64,000 nt of DNA from an uncultured Roseibium sp. (GTDB lineage Bacteria; Pseudomonadota; Alphaproteobacteria; Rhizobiales; Stappiaceae), in NCBI RefSeq assembly GCF_963675985.1, contig NZ_OY780957.1, forward strand, positions 976,001-1,040,000, read 5' to 3'. Below the pieces are notes generated by a model. It searched no databases, was not told the origin of the DNA, and saw only the letters and a list, made by a program, of their open reading frames with translations. The position numbers and the translations under genes are program-made. The first letter of the stretch is position 1, and each line of letters begins with the position of its first letter. Shown in pieces: positions 54,095 to 63,996 of the stretch.

Positions 54095-56074
54095 TCAGGC
54101 GGCGCGGATGTGTGTCAGGAACTCCTGAACCTGCGCCTTCATCGCTTCCGACTGCTTTGCCAGCTTCTGCGCCGACGTCATCATGTCATCCGACGCCGAC
54201 CGGGCATTTGCAGATGCCTCGTTCACGCCTGCGATGCTGCGCGACACTTCCTGCGTGCCGCTGGCGGCTTCCGAGACGTTGCGGGCCACTTCCTGGGTGG
54301 TGGCGTCCTGTTCTTCCATAGCGGCGGCGATGGAAGCTGAGGTTTCCTCGAGATCCGCGATCACACTGCCGACCTTGTCGATGGCCGCAACCGCGCCCTG
54401 CGTTTCCGACTGGATAGCCGTAATCAGTTCGGAAATACCTTCCGTCGCCTTGGCGGTTTCCGCAGCCAGCGCCTTCACTTCGCTGGCGACAACGGCAAAT
54501 CCCTTGCCCGCTTCGCCGACCCGCGCCGACTCGATGGTGGCATTGAGCGCCAGCAGGTTGGTCTGGTCCGCAATATCGGAAATCATCGAGATCACTTCGC
54601 CAATCTGGTCGGCCATCTGGGAAAGATTGGTTATCTGCGACGCGGTCGCCTTCACGTCAGAGCTTGCCTGTTTCGAGGCCTGCGAGGCCCGCAGGACCTG
54701 CTGGCTGATTTCATTGATGGAGGTCGTCATTTCCACCGCGGCCGAGGCGACCGTCTGAACGTTGGCAGCCGTCTGCTCCGAAGCGGCCGCGACATTTCCG
54801 GCCCGGTCGCTGGTTGTCTGGGCAACCTCGGTCATGCTGCTGGCCGTCGAATTCAGATCGGTCGAGGCAGCGGAGAGCCCGTCCACGATCGTGCCGACCG
54901 ACTGCTGGAAATCATCGGCGAGCTTGTCCATCATCGCCCGTTTTTCAGCCCGGGCCTTTTCCTCCTGCGCCACCTGGGCCTGCTCCAGTTCGCGTGTGCG
55001 CACGGCATTTTCCCTGAAGACCTGGACCGCACGGGCCATGCCTCCGATTTCATTGCGGCTTTCCACATTCGCGACCTCAAGATCGAGATCACCGCCCGCG
55101 AGTCGTTCCATAGTGTCTGTAAGCTTGCCGATGGGCCGGGTAATACTGCGCCCGATCAGCCAGGCAAGGCCCAGGGCAAGGATCAGGGCCGTCACCGAGG
55201 ACACGTTGAAAAGAAGCCGGCTGTCGGACTGGGTTGTCTCAAGCTCATCGCCCGCCGTGGTCTTGCCAAGCGCGGCCGCTTTCAGGATCGCCGCGAGATC
55301 AGGAATCCGCTCTGTGAAGATCTGATCCAGCCTCTCCACGTTCCCCCTGGTTTCGACGATGATCGCGGCATAGGCTTTCACACCGGCAACATAGGCATCC
55401 ATCAGCTTGCCGATTTCGGCCTTTTCATCCGCCGGGAGGTCACTCTGGGCCAGCAGCGGGTCAAACTCGGACCGGCGTTCATTGATACGGCCGATATATT
55501 TGTTCCCTCCCCGCAGCATGAAATCCTTTTCATGGCGGCGCATCATCAGCATCTTGACGGTCAGTGGGTCGAGATCGGCCTCGGCCAGTTTTTCTTCCAC
55601 CGCGTGAACAGCTGCCCGCAGTTGACCCTTCAGCCCATCCTCTTCCGTTAAACCGATGGTGCGATAGGCTTCGACGACTTTATTGAATTGTGCTTGATGC
55701 TCTTCGACGGCCGTATCCAGGCGTCTGACATTTTCCGCAACATCACGCGCCGAGGGAAGCTTGGCCAATGTGTCGAGAGCCTCGGTCACGCCTTGCTCTG
55801 CGGCCGTGTACAGATCGACGAATTTCAGGTCCTGATAAAGCAGGAAATCTTTTTCCCGCTGGCGCATTTCAGCCGCCCCGGCCTGGACTTTGACGGCCAG
55901 AAGTTCAAGCTGGCTGTACTGGGCATAATTTGTCGAAGACCGCTCGACCGCCACCTGGCCGTAGTAGAACACGCCGGCGAGAACACCGATCGCCAGAATG
56001 GCGATGGCCGAAAGGCAGCCGACGCGCATTGCGATGGAAAGGTCCCGAAAGAATTTGAGGCTAGGCAATTTCAA
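54095..56074 (-). CDS. Methyl-accepting chemotaxis protein with helical periplasmic sensor
   Basis: 659 residues. TM1 at about 18-38, a long helical periplasmic region up to about residue 285 (heavy in Glu/Lys/Ala; contains LMMRRHEKDFMLRGGNKY, typical of HBM-type helical-bimodular sensors), TM2, HAMP (GRSITRPIGKLTDTMERLAG) and the signalling domain with hairpin tip ISDIADQTNLLALNATIE. No C-terminal pentapeptide is seen. It signals through CheA/CheW, which are not in this window. HBM sensors bind small organic acids. Confidence 0.9.
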   Translation of the reverse strand: MKLPSLKFFRDLSIAMRVGCLSAIAILAIGVLAGVFYYGQVAVERSSTNYAQYSQLELLAVKVQAGAAEMRQREKDFLLYQDLKFVDLYTAAEQGVTEALDTLAKLPSARDVAENVRRLDTAVEEHQAQFNKVVEAYRTIGLTEEDGLKGQLRAAVHAVEEKLAEADLDPLTVKMLMMRRHEKDFMLRGGNKYIGRINERRSEFDPLLAQSDLPADEKAEIGKLMDAYVAGVKAYAAIIVETRGNVERLDQIFTERIPDLAAILKAAALGKTTAGDELETTQSDSRLLFNVSSVTALILALGLAWLIGRSITRPIGKLTDTMERLAGGDLDLEVANVESRNEIGGMARAVQVFRENAVRTRELEQAQVAQEEKARAEKRAMMDKLADDFQQSVGTIVDGLSAASTDLNSTASSMTEVAQTTSDRAGNVAAASEQTAANVQTVASAAVEMTTSINEISQQVLRASQASKQASSDVKATASQITNLSQMADQIGEVISMISDIADQTNLLALNATIESARVGEAGKGFAVVASEVKALAAETAKATEGISELITAIQSETQGAVAAIDKVGSVIADLEETSASIAAAMEEQDATTQEVARNVSEAASGTQEVSRSIAGVNEASANARSASDDMMTSAQKLAKQSEAMKAQVQEFLTHIRAA

Positions 56075-56234
56075 GTATCCCCTGAAAAAAACTCAGGGAA
56101 TCATCTCATTAAAAGTATAAAAATCAGTAAATCTATTTTTATTTAAATAAAAACGAATTTATTGTACTTATTACAATTTATAAAATCAAGAAATCGAAAA
56201 ATATACTGTAATTCTTCACGATGCCGATTAAGTT

Positions 56235-56771
56235 TTAGGCAGCCAGAGGATAGGCTTCCTCAACCAGATAGGGCCCACCGCCAACACTCGCCTTGGCGGA
56301 AAACAGCACGAACCGCCCAGCGACGAAGGGCGGCGCCTGGAAGTTGCCCCGTTCCGACAGCCACTTGGCGACGTCCTCGTTGGAAGAAGTCCGGCAGCGG
56401 GCAATGGTGACATGCGGCATGTACTTGCGCCGCTCCGGCGGCAGGTTGAGCCGCTGGATGATCCGTTCCTGCTCGGCCTGAAGCTCGTTGAGCTCCGGTG
56501 TCGGCTCCACCCGGGCCCAGACCGCGTGCGGTTTACCGTTGCCGAAGGACCCGAGACCCGTCAGCCGGATCTCCACCGGCTTGCGCCGGATACGGTCGAG
56601 CGCATCGGCAATCTCGTCGGCGGTCCGGTCGTCGATATCGCCGATAAATCTCAAGGTGATGTGATAGTTTTCAGGATCGATCCAGCGTGCGCCCCGAAGA
56701 CCGCCCCGGAGCATGGAAAGCATGAGACCTGTCTGTGACGGGATCTCGAGACCTGTAAACAATCGCGGCAT
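56235..56771 (-). CDS. thpR: RNA 2',3'-cyclic phosphodiesterase ThpR (LigT)
   Basis: 178 residues from the ATG at 56771 (MPRLFTGLEIPSQ). Two HxT motifs mark the 2H phosphoesterase fold: YHITLRF near residue 47 and PHVTIAR near residue 130. It opens 2',3'-cyclic phosphate RNA ends to 2'-phosphate and is known for reversible 2'-5' ligation of tRNA halves in vitro. It is a second enzyme in this window acting on cyclic-phosphate RNA ends, besides RtcB. Downstream (56105-56234) lies AT-rich intergenic DNA. Confidence 0.9.
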   Translation of the reverse strand: MPRLFTGLEIPSQTGLMLSMLRGGLRGARWIDPENYHITLRFIGDIDDRTADEIADALDRIRRKPVEIRLTGLGSFGNGKPHAVWARVEPTPELNELQAEQERIIQRLNLPPERRKYMPHVTIARCRTSSNEDVAKWLSERGNFQAPPFVAGRFVLFSAKASVGGGPYLVEEAYPLAA

Positions 56772-57037
56772 GGGGCACCCCTCCGCTGACGCTGATGGGT
56801 CCATGAGGAATCAACTTTGCCGCTGGTGCAAGAAGAAATCGTAAGCCCTTGGAATATCGGGACGGTTCACGAGCAGGTTGCGACAGGCATAAGGCCATAT
56901 TGGTCACAAACCAGCGTAAAACGGCAAAGTGATTCTATGTCGCAAAACTGTCAAAAACCAACAGAAACAAGGGCTTGACGCAAACGCGCAAAACCGGGAC
57001 AAGCCGCCGAAACCGGAAAGTCCCGGCGGCCCGGATC

Positions 57038-58090
57038 TTAAGGTGCCGGATTGCCGCGCACTTGGTGGATCGCGTTGATCCGTGCTTCCAGGTCGTCCGT
57101 GATCTTGACGTCCGCTGCCGCGATATCGGTCTCCAGCTGATCCATGTGGGTCGCGCCGATGATCACCGAGGTCACGAAGCTGCGGCCGAGCGCGAAGGCG
57201 ATCGCCATCTGGGCGACATCCAGTCCGGCTTCTTTCGCCAGGGCCAGATAATCGTCGATCGCTTCCGCCGTTCCCGGCTTTTCATAGCGCTGCAGGCGGT
57301 TGAAAAGGGTCTTGCGTGTGCCGTGCGGCAAGGCACCGTTCCGGTATTTTCCGGTCAGATAGCCTTGCGCCAGCGCCGAATAGGCAAGCAGGCCCACATT
57401 CTCGCGCAGGGCGATTTCGGCCAGATTGATCTCGAAGGTCCGGTTGACAAGCGAGTAGGCGTTCTGGATCGAAGCGACCCGCGGCAGCCCCATGGCTTCG
57501 GCCGCCTTCACGAAGGTCATGGTCCCCCAGGCGCTTTCATTCGACAGGCCGATATGGCGCACCTTGCCCGCCTTCACGAGACCGTCGAGCGCTTCCAGCG
57601 TGACCTCGATCGGCGTCTCGTCGGCTGCCGGTTCCGTGTCGACCCACTGGGTCGGGTTGGAACCGAAGCCGGACACTTCCCGGTCCGGCCAGTGAAGCTG
57701 ATAAAGGTCGATGTAATCGGTCTGAAGGTTGCGCAGGCTCTGGTTGACCGCCTCCTCGATCTGGACCTTCGTCAGCCGGCCTTCGGACCCGTCCTTGCGG
57801 AACCAGGTGTTGGCCGTCCGTCCGACGACCTTCGACGCCAGGACGATCTTGTCCCGGTTGCCGCGGCTCTTGAGCCATGTCCCGATGATCCGTTCGGTCC
57901 GGCCCTGGGTCTCCTTGATGGGCGCAATCGGATAAAGCTCCGCCGTATCGAGGAAATTGATGCCGCGGTCGACGGCGAAATCCATCTGCGCGTGGCCTTC
58001 GGCCTCGGTATTCTGTTCGCCGAAGGTCATGGTTCCCAGGCAAATCGAGCTGACATTCAAATCGGTGCGGCCGAGACGGCGGTAATCCAT
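57038..58090 (-). CDS. Aldo/keto reductase, Tas type
   Basis: 350 residues from the ATG at 58090 (MDYRRLGRTDLNVSSICLG). AKR catalytic tetrad: Asp and Tyr in FLDTAELYP, Lys in IVLASKVVGR, and His in YQLHWPD. C-terminal SVIIGATHMDQLETDI is the NADP-binding loop. Close to E. coli Tas, an NADPH-dependent oxidoreductase with unknown physiological substrate. It lies beside tesA, 54 bases apart in the same direction, so cotranscription is possible. Confidence 0.9.
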   Translation of the reverse strand: MDYRRLGRTDLNVSSICLGTMTFGEQNTEAEGHAQMDFAVDRGINFLDTAELYPIAPIKETQGRTERIIGTWLKSRGNRDKIVLASKVVGRTANTWFRKDGSEGRLTKVQIEEAVNQSLRNLQTDYIDLYQLHWPDREVSGFGSNPTQWVDTEPAADETPIEVTLEALDGLVKAGKVRHIGLSNESAWGTMTFVKAAEAMGLPRVASIQNAYSLVNRTFEINLAEIALRENVGLLAYSALAQGYLTGKYRNGALPHGTRKTLFNRLQRYEKPGTAEAIDDYLALAKEAGLDVAQMAIAFALGRSFVTSVIIGATHMDQLETDIAAADVKITDDLEARINAIHQVRGNPAP

Positions 58091-58144
58091 CTGAGAAATC
58101 CTCAAACTGTTCGTTTGAATTTGATTTGGAAGAAACGCCGGCGG

Positions 58145-58780
58145 TCAGGAGGCGCCGGCTCTCTCGATCAGGTCTTCGACGGCAGGTAGCATATTCTCAA
58201 CGATGATGGAAACGCCCTCGCCGGTCGGGTGCATGCCATCGGCCAGATTGAGCTCCGGCTTCATGGCAACGCCCTGCAGAAAGAAGGGATAGAGCAGCGC
58301 GCCATGGATCCGCGACACATCTGCAAAGATCGGATCGAAGCTGGACGCGTAGTCGTCCCCCAGATTCCGGGGTGCCAGCATACCCGCGACAAGGACCTTC
58401 ACATCACGGGCCGTCAATCTGCTGACGATCTCGCTCAGGTTTTCGCGGGTCTTTTCCGGCGGCAGGCCGCGCAGGGCGTCATTGGCGCCGAGTTCGACGA
58501 TCACGGCCTTCGCATCCGGCCCGACCGACCAGTCCAGTCGCGCAAGCCCGTCGGCGGACGTATCCCCGGAGACCCCGGCATTGACCACCTCGACGTCATG
58601 CCCCCGCTTTTGAAGCGCGGCCTGCAGCTGCGCCGGGAAAGCCTCGTCAGCCGGAAGCTGATAGCCGGCCGATAGGCTGTCGCCCAGGACGACCAGCTTC
58701 AGAGGCTCGGCCGAAACAGACGTACCGCAACCAAGGACAAGAACCGCTGCGGCGATAAATTGATACATTTTTGACCACAT
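58145..58780 (-). CDS. tesA: Arylesterase/lysophospholipase L1 TesA (SGNH hydrolase)
   Basis: 211 residues. The signal peptide ends near SVSAEP, so the enzyme is periplasmic. All four SGNH blocks are present: VLGDSLSAGY with the nucleophile Ser, NAGVSGDTSADGL with Gly, ELGANDALRG with Asn and DGMHPTGEG with Asp/His. Thioesterase I/protease I/lysophospholipase L1 family. It is divergent from an ABC exporter pair, the same arrangement as tesA with ybbAP in E. coli. Confidence 0.92.
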   Translation of the reverse strand: MWSKMYQFIAAAVLVLGCGTSVSAEPLKLVVLGDSLSAGYQLPADEAFPAQLQAALQKRGHDVEVVNAGVSGDTSADGLARLDWSVGPDAKAVIVELGANDALRGLPPEKTRENLSEIVSRLTARDVKVLVAGMLAPRNLGDDYASSFDPIFADVSRIHGALLYPFFLQGVAMKPELNLADGMHPTGEGVSIIVENMLPAVEDLIERAGAS

Positions 58781-58896
58781 AAGAAGACTAGCCTACTCCG
58801 TGCTTGAGCCCCATATGACCAGACATTGCGTCCGCAGGGGCGTCGTGAAACCAGTGTGGGCCGAGGCTCGGTCCGAACCCTTATATAGGACTGAAG

Positions 58897-59613
58897 ATGA
58901 CGAACGGACCAGTGATCGCCCTGAAAGATGTGCATCTTGCCCTCGGCGAAGGCGCTGGCCGGGTCCATATCCTCAAGGGGGTCGATCTGGATATTCAGCC
59001 GGGAACCTCCGTCGGACTGGTCGGCCCCTCCGGGTCCGGAAAATCCACGTTGCTGATGGTCATGGCCGGGCTGGAACGGGCGGACACGGGCTCGGTGAAG
59101 GTGGCTGGCTCCGAGCTCGGGCCCCTGTCGGAAGATCAGCTTGCCCAGTTTCGCGGACGTAATGTCGGCATCATCTTCCAGTCGTTTCACCTCATACCGA
59201 ACATGACGGCGCTGGAAAACGTCGCCGTCCCGCTGGAGCTTGCCGGTGACGGACAAGCCTTCGACAAGGCTCGCCAGGAACTTGACTCGGTCGGCCTCGG
59301 CCATCGCCTTCATCACTATCCCGCTCAGATGTCCGGCGGCGAGCAGCAAAGGGTGGCCGTCGCCCGCGCGCTTGTCGTCCGTCCGGAAATCCTCATTGCG
59401 GACGAGCCGACGGGAAATCTGGACGACACGACCGGGGCCCAGATCGTCGACCTGATGTTCTCCGCTCAGAAGGAACGGAAGACGACCCTCGTTCTCGTGA
59501 CCCACGACCCCGCTTTGGCGGAACGATGCGACCGGGTCATCCGGGTCCGTTCCGGAGAAGTCGATGAGAGGTCGCCCGAACCGGTCAAGGTCGGCAGCGG
59601 GGCAGACGCATGA
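58897..59613 (+). CDS. ABC exporter ATP-binding protein (YbbA-like)
   Basis: 238 residues. Walker A GPSGSGKST, signature MSGGEQQRVAVARAL, Walker B ILIADEPTGNLD: the MacB/LolD-type group of ATPases that work with FtsX-like permeases. It overlaps the permease gene by four bases. In the E. coli counterpart (ybbA-ybbP) the role is unclear; it is divergent from tesA there as well. Confidence 0.92.
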   Translation: MTNGPVIALKDVHLALGEGAGRVHILKGVDLDIQPGTSVGLVGPSGSGKSTLLMVMAGLERADTGSVKVAGSELGPLSEDQLAQFRGRNVGIIFQSFHLIPNMTALENVAVPLELAGDGQAFDKARQELDSVGLGHRLHHYPAQMSGGEQQRVAVARALVVRPEILIADEPTGNLDDTTGAQIVDLMFSAQKERKTTLVLVTHDPALAERCDRVIRVRSGEVDERSPEPVKVGSGADA

Positions 59614-62180
59614 GCGGCTTCGTGGCAAGTCGGCCGGGAAGCGGTTTGCGCCTGGCGATCCGTTTCGCCCTGCGCGAACTGCGAAGCGGTTTGAGAGGAT
59701 TTTATATCTTTATCGCCTGCATCGCGCTCGGCGTTGCGGCCATCGCAGGAGTGACCTCCGTCTCCCGTGCTCTGACGGAAGGCATTTCCGCCGAAGGCCA
59801 GTCCATTCTTGGCGGCGACCTCTCCTTCGCACTCATCCACCGCCAGGCGGACGAAACGGAACGGACCTATCTGGACGCTCTCGGCAAGGTGTCGAGCGTC
59901 GCTACATTGCGCGCCATGACGCGGCTTCCCGACGGCAGCGATCAGGCGCTTGTCGAATTGAAAGCGGTCGACGGCAATTATCCCCTCTATGGCCGGATGC
60001 AACTTCAGGACGGCCTGGATCTCGCCGACGCTCTGTCCCGCAAGGACGGCATCTGGGGCGCGGTTGCCGATCTTTCCCTGCTGGCCCGCCTGAATATTTC
60101 GGTCGGAGACGTGCTCGACCTGGGCCGGACCCGGATCCGGATCAATGCCGTTATCGAGAACGAGCCGGACAAGCTGGCGGGCGGCCTGGAATTCGGGCCC
60201 CGGTTGATGATTTCCGAGGCCGCGATTCCCGACACGAACCTGGTGCAGCCGGGAAGCCTGGTGCGTTGGCACTACCGCGTCCGGCTGCCGGGCGACCCCT
60301 CCGACGAGGCGCTGAAGCGGGTGATCGCTTCAGCCGAAGCCGCCATGCCCAAATCCGGCTGGCGGATCCGCTCGCGAGCCAATGCGGCGCCGGGTCTTCA
60401 ACGCAACATCGACCGGTTCGCCCAGTTCCTGACCCTGGTCGGGCTGACCGCGCTTGTCGTCGGCGGGGTCGGGGTCGCCAATGCCATCCGAGCCTATCTG
60501 GAGACCAAGCGCAACGTGATCGCCAGCTTCAAGTGCCTGGGCGCAACCGGCGGCTTCGCCTTCCAGGTCTATCTGGTTCAGATGCTTATTCTCGCCCTGA
60601 TCGGGATCGCGATCGGTCTCGTCATCGGCGCTGTCATTCCGTTCGTGGCCGGCGCGGCACTCGCCGGCGTCCTCCCCGTCGAGCTTGTGACGTCGATCTA
60701 TCCCATGGAACTGGGCCTCGGTCTCGTCTACGGGCTCCTGACCGCGCTCGCTTTCGCGCTCTGGCCGCTCGGACGCGCCCATGACGTGCCGCCCAGGGCT
60801 CTTTTCCGCGACATCGTCTCGGGCAAGACCCGGCTGCCGCGCAAGCGCTATCTGTTCGCAACCGCCGTAACCGTCCTGCTTCTGGCGGTGATCGCCATCG
60901 CCCTTGCCCACGACAAGCGGATCGCGACCATCTACATCGGCGCCTCCGCCGGTGCCTTCGTTCTGCTGGTGCTGGTTGCCAGAGGCATCATGGCCATTGC
61001 CAGACGCTTGCCGTCGGTCCGCTCCACCGAACTCAGGCTGGCGATTGCCAACATCCACCGGCCTGGCGCCCTGACGCCCTCCGTGGTCCTGTCCCTCGGC
61101 CTGGGTCTCAGCCTGCTGGTTGCCCTTGCCCTGATCGACGGCAATCTGCGCCGGGAACTGACCGCGACCATCGCCGACCAGGCGCCGAGTTTCTTCTTCA
61201 TCGACATCCAGGGCTCGGAACGCGACGCCTTCCAGGCACTGCTGGAACGCGAAACCAACGAAGCCACCCTTCAGAGCGTTCCCATGCTGCGCGGCCGGCT
61301 GGTCGCCCTGAAAGGGGTTCCTGTCGATCAGATCGAAGCCCCGCCTTCGGCCGCATGGATTCTGCGCGGCGACCGGGGCATCACTTATGAAGCCCAGCCA
61401 CCGAAGAACTCGAAACTCGTCGAAGGCAGTTGGTGGCCGGAGAATTATTCCGGAAAGCCACTCGTCTCCTTCGAGGCCCAGGCCGCCCGTGACCTCGGCC
61501 TGACCATAGGCGACGATGTCACCGTCAATGTGCTTGGCCGGGAGATCACCGCCGAGATCGCCAATTTGCGTGAAGTCGAATGGCAATCGCTTGCCATCAA
61601 CTTCGTCATGGTCTTCTCCCCCAACACCTTCGCCGGGGCGCCGCACGCCTTCCTCATGACCCTCGGCTGGGACAAGGAGGTCGGCACGGAGGAAGAACTC
61701 GGATTGCTGCATTCCGTCGCAAATGCCTTCCCGACCGTGACCGCCATCCGCGTGAAGGATGCCATTTCCCAGGTCAATGACCTCGTTGCTCAACTCGCCT
61801 GGGCCATTCGGGGCGCGTCCTCCGTCACCCTGATCGCCAGCGTGCTCGTGCTCGCCGGCGCACTGGCCGCCGGGCACCGCAACCGGATCTACGACGCGGT
61901 CATTCTGAAAACTCTGGGCGCGACGCGAACCCGGCTGATGATCGCTTACGGCCTTGAATACGCCCTGCTTGGCCTTGCGACCGCGATCTTCGCCCTCGTC
62001 GCCGGCGGACTGGCAGCCTGGTTCGTGATATCGGAAATCATGAATGGCAGTTTCACACTGCTGCCGCTCACGGCGGTCAGCGCGGCCTTGATCGCCCTGG
62101 TTCTGACAGTCGGTTTCGGCCTGATCGGCACATGGAAAGTGCTCGGGGAAAAACCGGCTCCGGTTTTGCGTAATCTGTAA
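59610..62180 (+). CDS. FtsX-like ABC permease (YbbP-like)
   Basis: 856 residues. About ten transmembrane helices in two FtsX-type blocks (VGGVGVANAIRAYLETKRNVIA; ASVLVLAGALAAGHRNRIYD), with large periplasmic domains between. The start MSGFVASRPGSG follows the ATPase with a four-base overlap. Predicted membrane partner of the upstream ATPase; mechanotransmission of periplasmic events is the usual mode of this type, substrate unknown. Confidence 0.9.
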   Translation: MSGFVASRPGSGLRLAIRFALRELRSGLRGFYIFIACIALGVAAIAGVTSVSRALTEGISAEGQSILGGDLSFALIHRQADETERTYLDALGKVSSVATLRAMTRLPDGSDQALVELKAVDGNYPLYGRMQLQDGLDLADALSRKDGIWGAVADLSLLARLNISVGDVLDLGRTRIRINAVIENEPDKLAGGLEFGPRLMISEAAIPDTNLVQPGSLVRWHYRVRLPGDPSDEALKRVIASAEAAMPKSGWRIRSRANAAPGLQRNIDRFAQFLTLVGLTALVVGGVGVANAIRAYLETKRNVIASFKCLGATGGFAFQVYLVQMLILALIGIAIGLVIGAVIPFVAGAALAGVLPVELVTSIYPMELGLGLVYGLLTALAFALWPLGRAHDVPPRALFRDIVSGKTRLPRKRYLFATAVTVLLLAVIAIALAHDKRIATIYIGASAGAFVLLVLVARGIMAIARRLPSVRSTELRLAIANIHRPGALTPSVVLSLGLGLSLLVALALIDGNLRRELTATIADQAPSFFFIDIQGSERDAFQALLERETNEATLQSVPMLRGRLVALKGVPVDQIEAPPSAAWILRGDRGITYEAQPPKNSKLVEGSWWPENYSGKPLVSFEAQAARDLGLTIGDDVTVNVLGREITAEIANLREVEWQSLAINFVMVFSPNTFAGAPHAFLMTLGWDKEVGTEEELGLLHSVANAFPTVTAIRVKDAISQVNDLVAQLAWAIRGASSVTLIASVLVLAGALAAGHRNRIYDAVILKTLGATRTRLMIAYGLEYALLGLATAIFALVAGGLAAWFVISEIMNGSFTLLPLTAVSAALIALVLTVGFGLIGTWKVLGEKPAPVLRNL

Positions 62181-62261
62181 TCAGCTTGAGACAAGCTGCG
62201 GAGTACAGTTATCCTGTCGCCTCGTAAAACGACGATCAAACGGGATGGAAGCTGAACATCG

Positions 62262-63020
62262 ATGTTTAGAAAAACCTTGAGCACAATCGCCGCCGGGGCA
62301 ACCATTGTTGCCGTCACCGCAATTACAACGCCGGTTTACGCGGAATCCCCGTTCCATACCGGCGTCTGGCAGCTGAACACGCCGGAAGGCTCGAAGGGAC
62401 TGGTCGTCAGCGACTGGCTGGTGTTCGAAGACGGTTTGCCCAAGCGCTGGCTTTACCGCAAGGCCGGCACCAACGATGCCAACCAGTTCGATTTCTACAC
62501 CCGCACCATGGGCACGTCCGAGTATGCCCCCTACGGTATCCGGGTCTATCGGACCGGCGAAAACGAGATGAAATACACCATCGCGGAAACCGGCAAGGAA
62601 CCGATCGAGGTGAGCGCCGTGCGCCTGTCGATCCCGAATTTCAAGAATTCCTGCCTGTCCGTCGAAAACAAGGGCGAGCGGCTTTTCGGCACATGGAACG
62701 GCACCAAGGCCTCCAACCTCAAGAAGCTGCGCCTGACAAAGACCGGACTGACCATCGACGGCAAGACCATGAAGGTGAGTATCGAACCGGTTCGCACCGG
62801 CCGCCTGGGAATCGTCCAGGATGGGAAAGCATTGGCATTTCTGACCGACGCGGGTGGCGATTACGCGGTCCTGCAGTGGTTCAACGACGGCATCACGCCG
62901 GACCATATGCGCGACCCGAAGCGGGAAATTCTGGATTTCAAGGCGGAGGAAGTCGTGCGAACACCGGGCGGCACATGCGACGGCCAGATCAAGTCGCGCC
63001 TCAAGGCCATGAAGAAATAA
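62262..63020 (+). CDS. Secreted protein of unknown function
   Basis: 252 residues with a signal peptide (FRKTLSTIAAGATIVAVTAI, cut near VYAES). The mature domain is beta-rich with conserved-looking SPFHTGVWQLNTPEG, and two cysteines in FKNSCLSVE and GGTCDGQI that may pair. I do not recognise the family. 81 bases after the permease gene, in the same direction, so cotranscription is possible; a small hairpin CAGCTT-GAGAC-AAGCTG lies between them. Confidence 0.6.
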   Translation: MFRKTLSTIAAGATIVAVTAITTPVYAESPFHTGVWQLNTPEGSKGLVVSDWLVFEDGLPKRWLYRKAGTNDANQFDFYTRTMGTSEYAPYGIRVYRTGENEMKYTIAETGKEPIEVSAVRLSIPNFKNSCLSVENKGERLFGTWNGTKASNLKKLRLTKTGLTIDGKTMKVSIEPVRTGRLGIVQDGKALAFLTDAGGDYAVLQWFNDGITPDHMRDPKREILDFKAEEVVRTPGGTCDGQIKSRLKAMKK

Positions 63021-63185
63021 TCAGGTCCAAGAAAAAAATCGGTCCGGAAACCGGAAATTAAGGCGGACATTGCCAAAATTTCATAATTGCTGTCTTGTCC
63101 TGACATCAGGCTTTTCCCATATAAGAAGGGAAAACCGCCGCCGGGCCGAAATCCGCGGTAAACTGTAAATCGAGAGGATTTTCGA

Positions 63186-63944
63186 ATGTCGACCTTCGAC
63201 CGGAACACTCAGGCTTCTTATTCGGTGGCCGGCGCTCGTGCCGAAGCTGGCATCGACCAGGGCCTGCGCGCCTATATGCTGGGCGTCTACAACTACATGA
63301 CCTTCGGCCTGGCTCTGACCGGCCTTTTCGCCCTCGGCACGGTTTACTTTGCCGTCGATCAGAGCGGCGGCGGCATGGCTCTGACCCAGTTCGGCATGGC
63401 CCTTTACGGCAGCCCGCTGAAATGGCTCGTGATGCTCGCACCGCTCGGCTTTGTCATGTTTCTGTCCTTCCGCATCCAGTCGATGAGCGCATCGACGGCG
63501 CGGACGACTTTCCTGGTCTATGCCGCGATCATGGGTATTTCCCTGTCCTCGATCTTCCTGGTTTACACCGGCGGATCGATTGCCCGAGTGTTCTTCATCA
63601 CCGCTGGTGCCTTCGGCGCATTGAGCCTTTTCGGCTACACCACGAAGAAAGATCTTTCCGGCTGGGGTTCGTTCCTGTTCATGGGCCTGATCGGCATCGT
63701 GATCGCGTCCCTGGTGAACATCTTCCTGGCCTCCAGCGCCATGCAGTTCGCCATCTCGGTGATCGGCGTTCTGGTGTTCGCCGGCCTGACCGCCTACGAC
63801 ACCCAGCAGATCAAGGAAATGTACTACGAAGGCGACGGCCATGAGGTCGCCACCAAGAAGTCGGTCATGGGCGCCCTTCGCCTCTACCTCGACTTCATCA
63901 ACATGTTCCTGATGCTGCTGCAACTGTTCGGCAACCGCAACTAA
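63186..63944 (+). CDS. Bax inhibitor-1/YccA family membrane protein
   Basis: 252 residues with about seven transmembrane helices. A short soluble start (MSTFDRNTQASYSVAGARAE) precedes the membrane core; family blocks are LSSIFLVYTGGSIARVFFIT, FGYTTKKDLSGWGSFLFMG and the terminal YDTQQIKEMYYEGDGHEVAT plus LYLDFINMFLMLLQLFGNR. Proteins of this group act in calcium leak or membrane-protein quality control (YccA modulates FtsH). Followed by a strong terminator. Confidence 0.94.
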   Translation: MSTFDRNTQASYSVAGARAEAGIDQGLRAYMLGVYNYMTFGLALTGLFALGTVYFAVDQSGGGMALTQFGMALYGSPLKWLVMLAPLGFVMFLSFRIQSMSASTARTTFLVYAAIMGISLSSIFLVYTGGSIARVFFITAGAFGALSLFGYTTKKDLSGWGSFLFMGLIGIVIASLVNIFLASSAMQFAISVIGVLVFAGLTAYDTQQIKEMYYEGDGHEVATKKSVMGALRLYLDFINMFLMLLQLFGNRN

Positions 63945-63967
63945 GCGGCACGCATCCAGACAAACGA

Positions 63968-63996
63968 AAGCCCGGCCATCGCGCCGGGCTTTTTTT
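63968..63996 (+). terminator. Rho-independent terminator of the Bax inhibitor-1 gene
   Basis: AAGCCCGGC-CATCGC-GCCGGGCTT is followed directly by more Ts (seven to eight in a row), 23 bases after the stop codon. Confidence 0.88.
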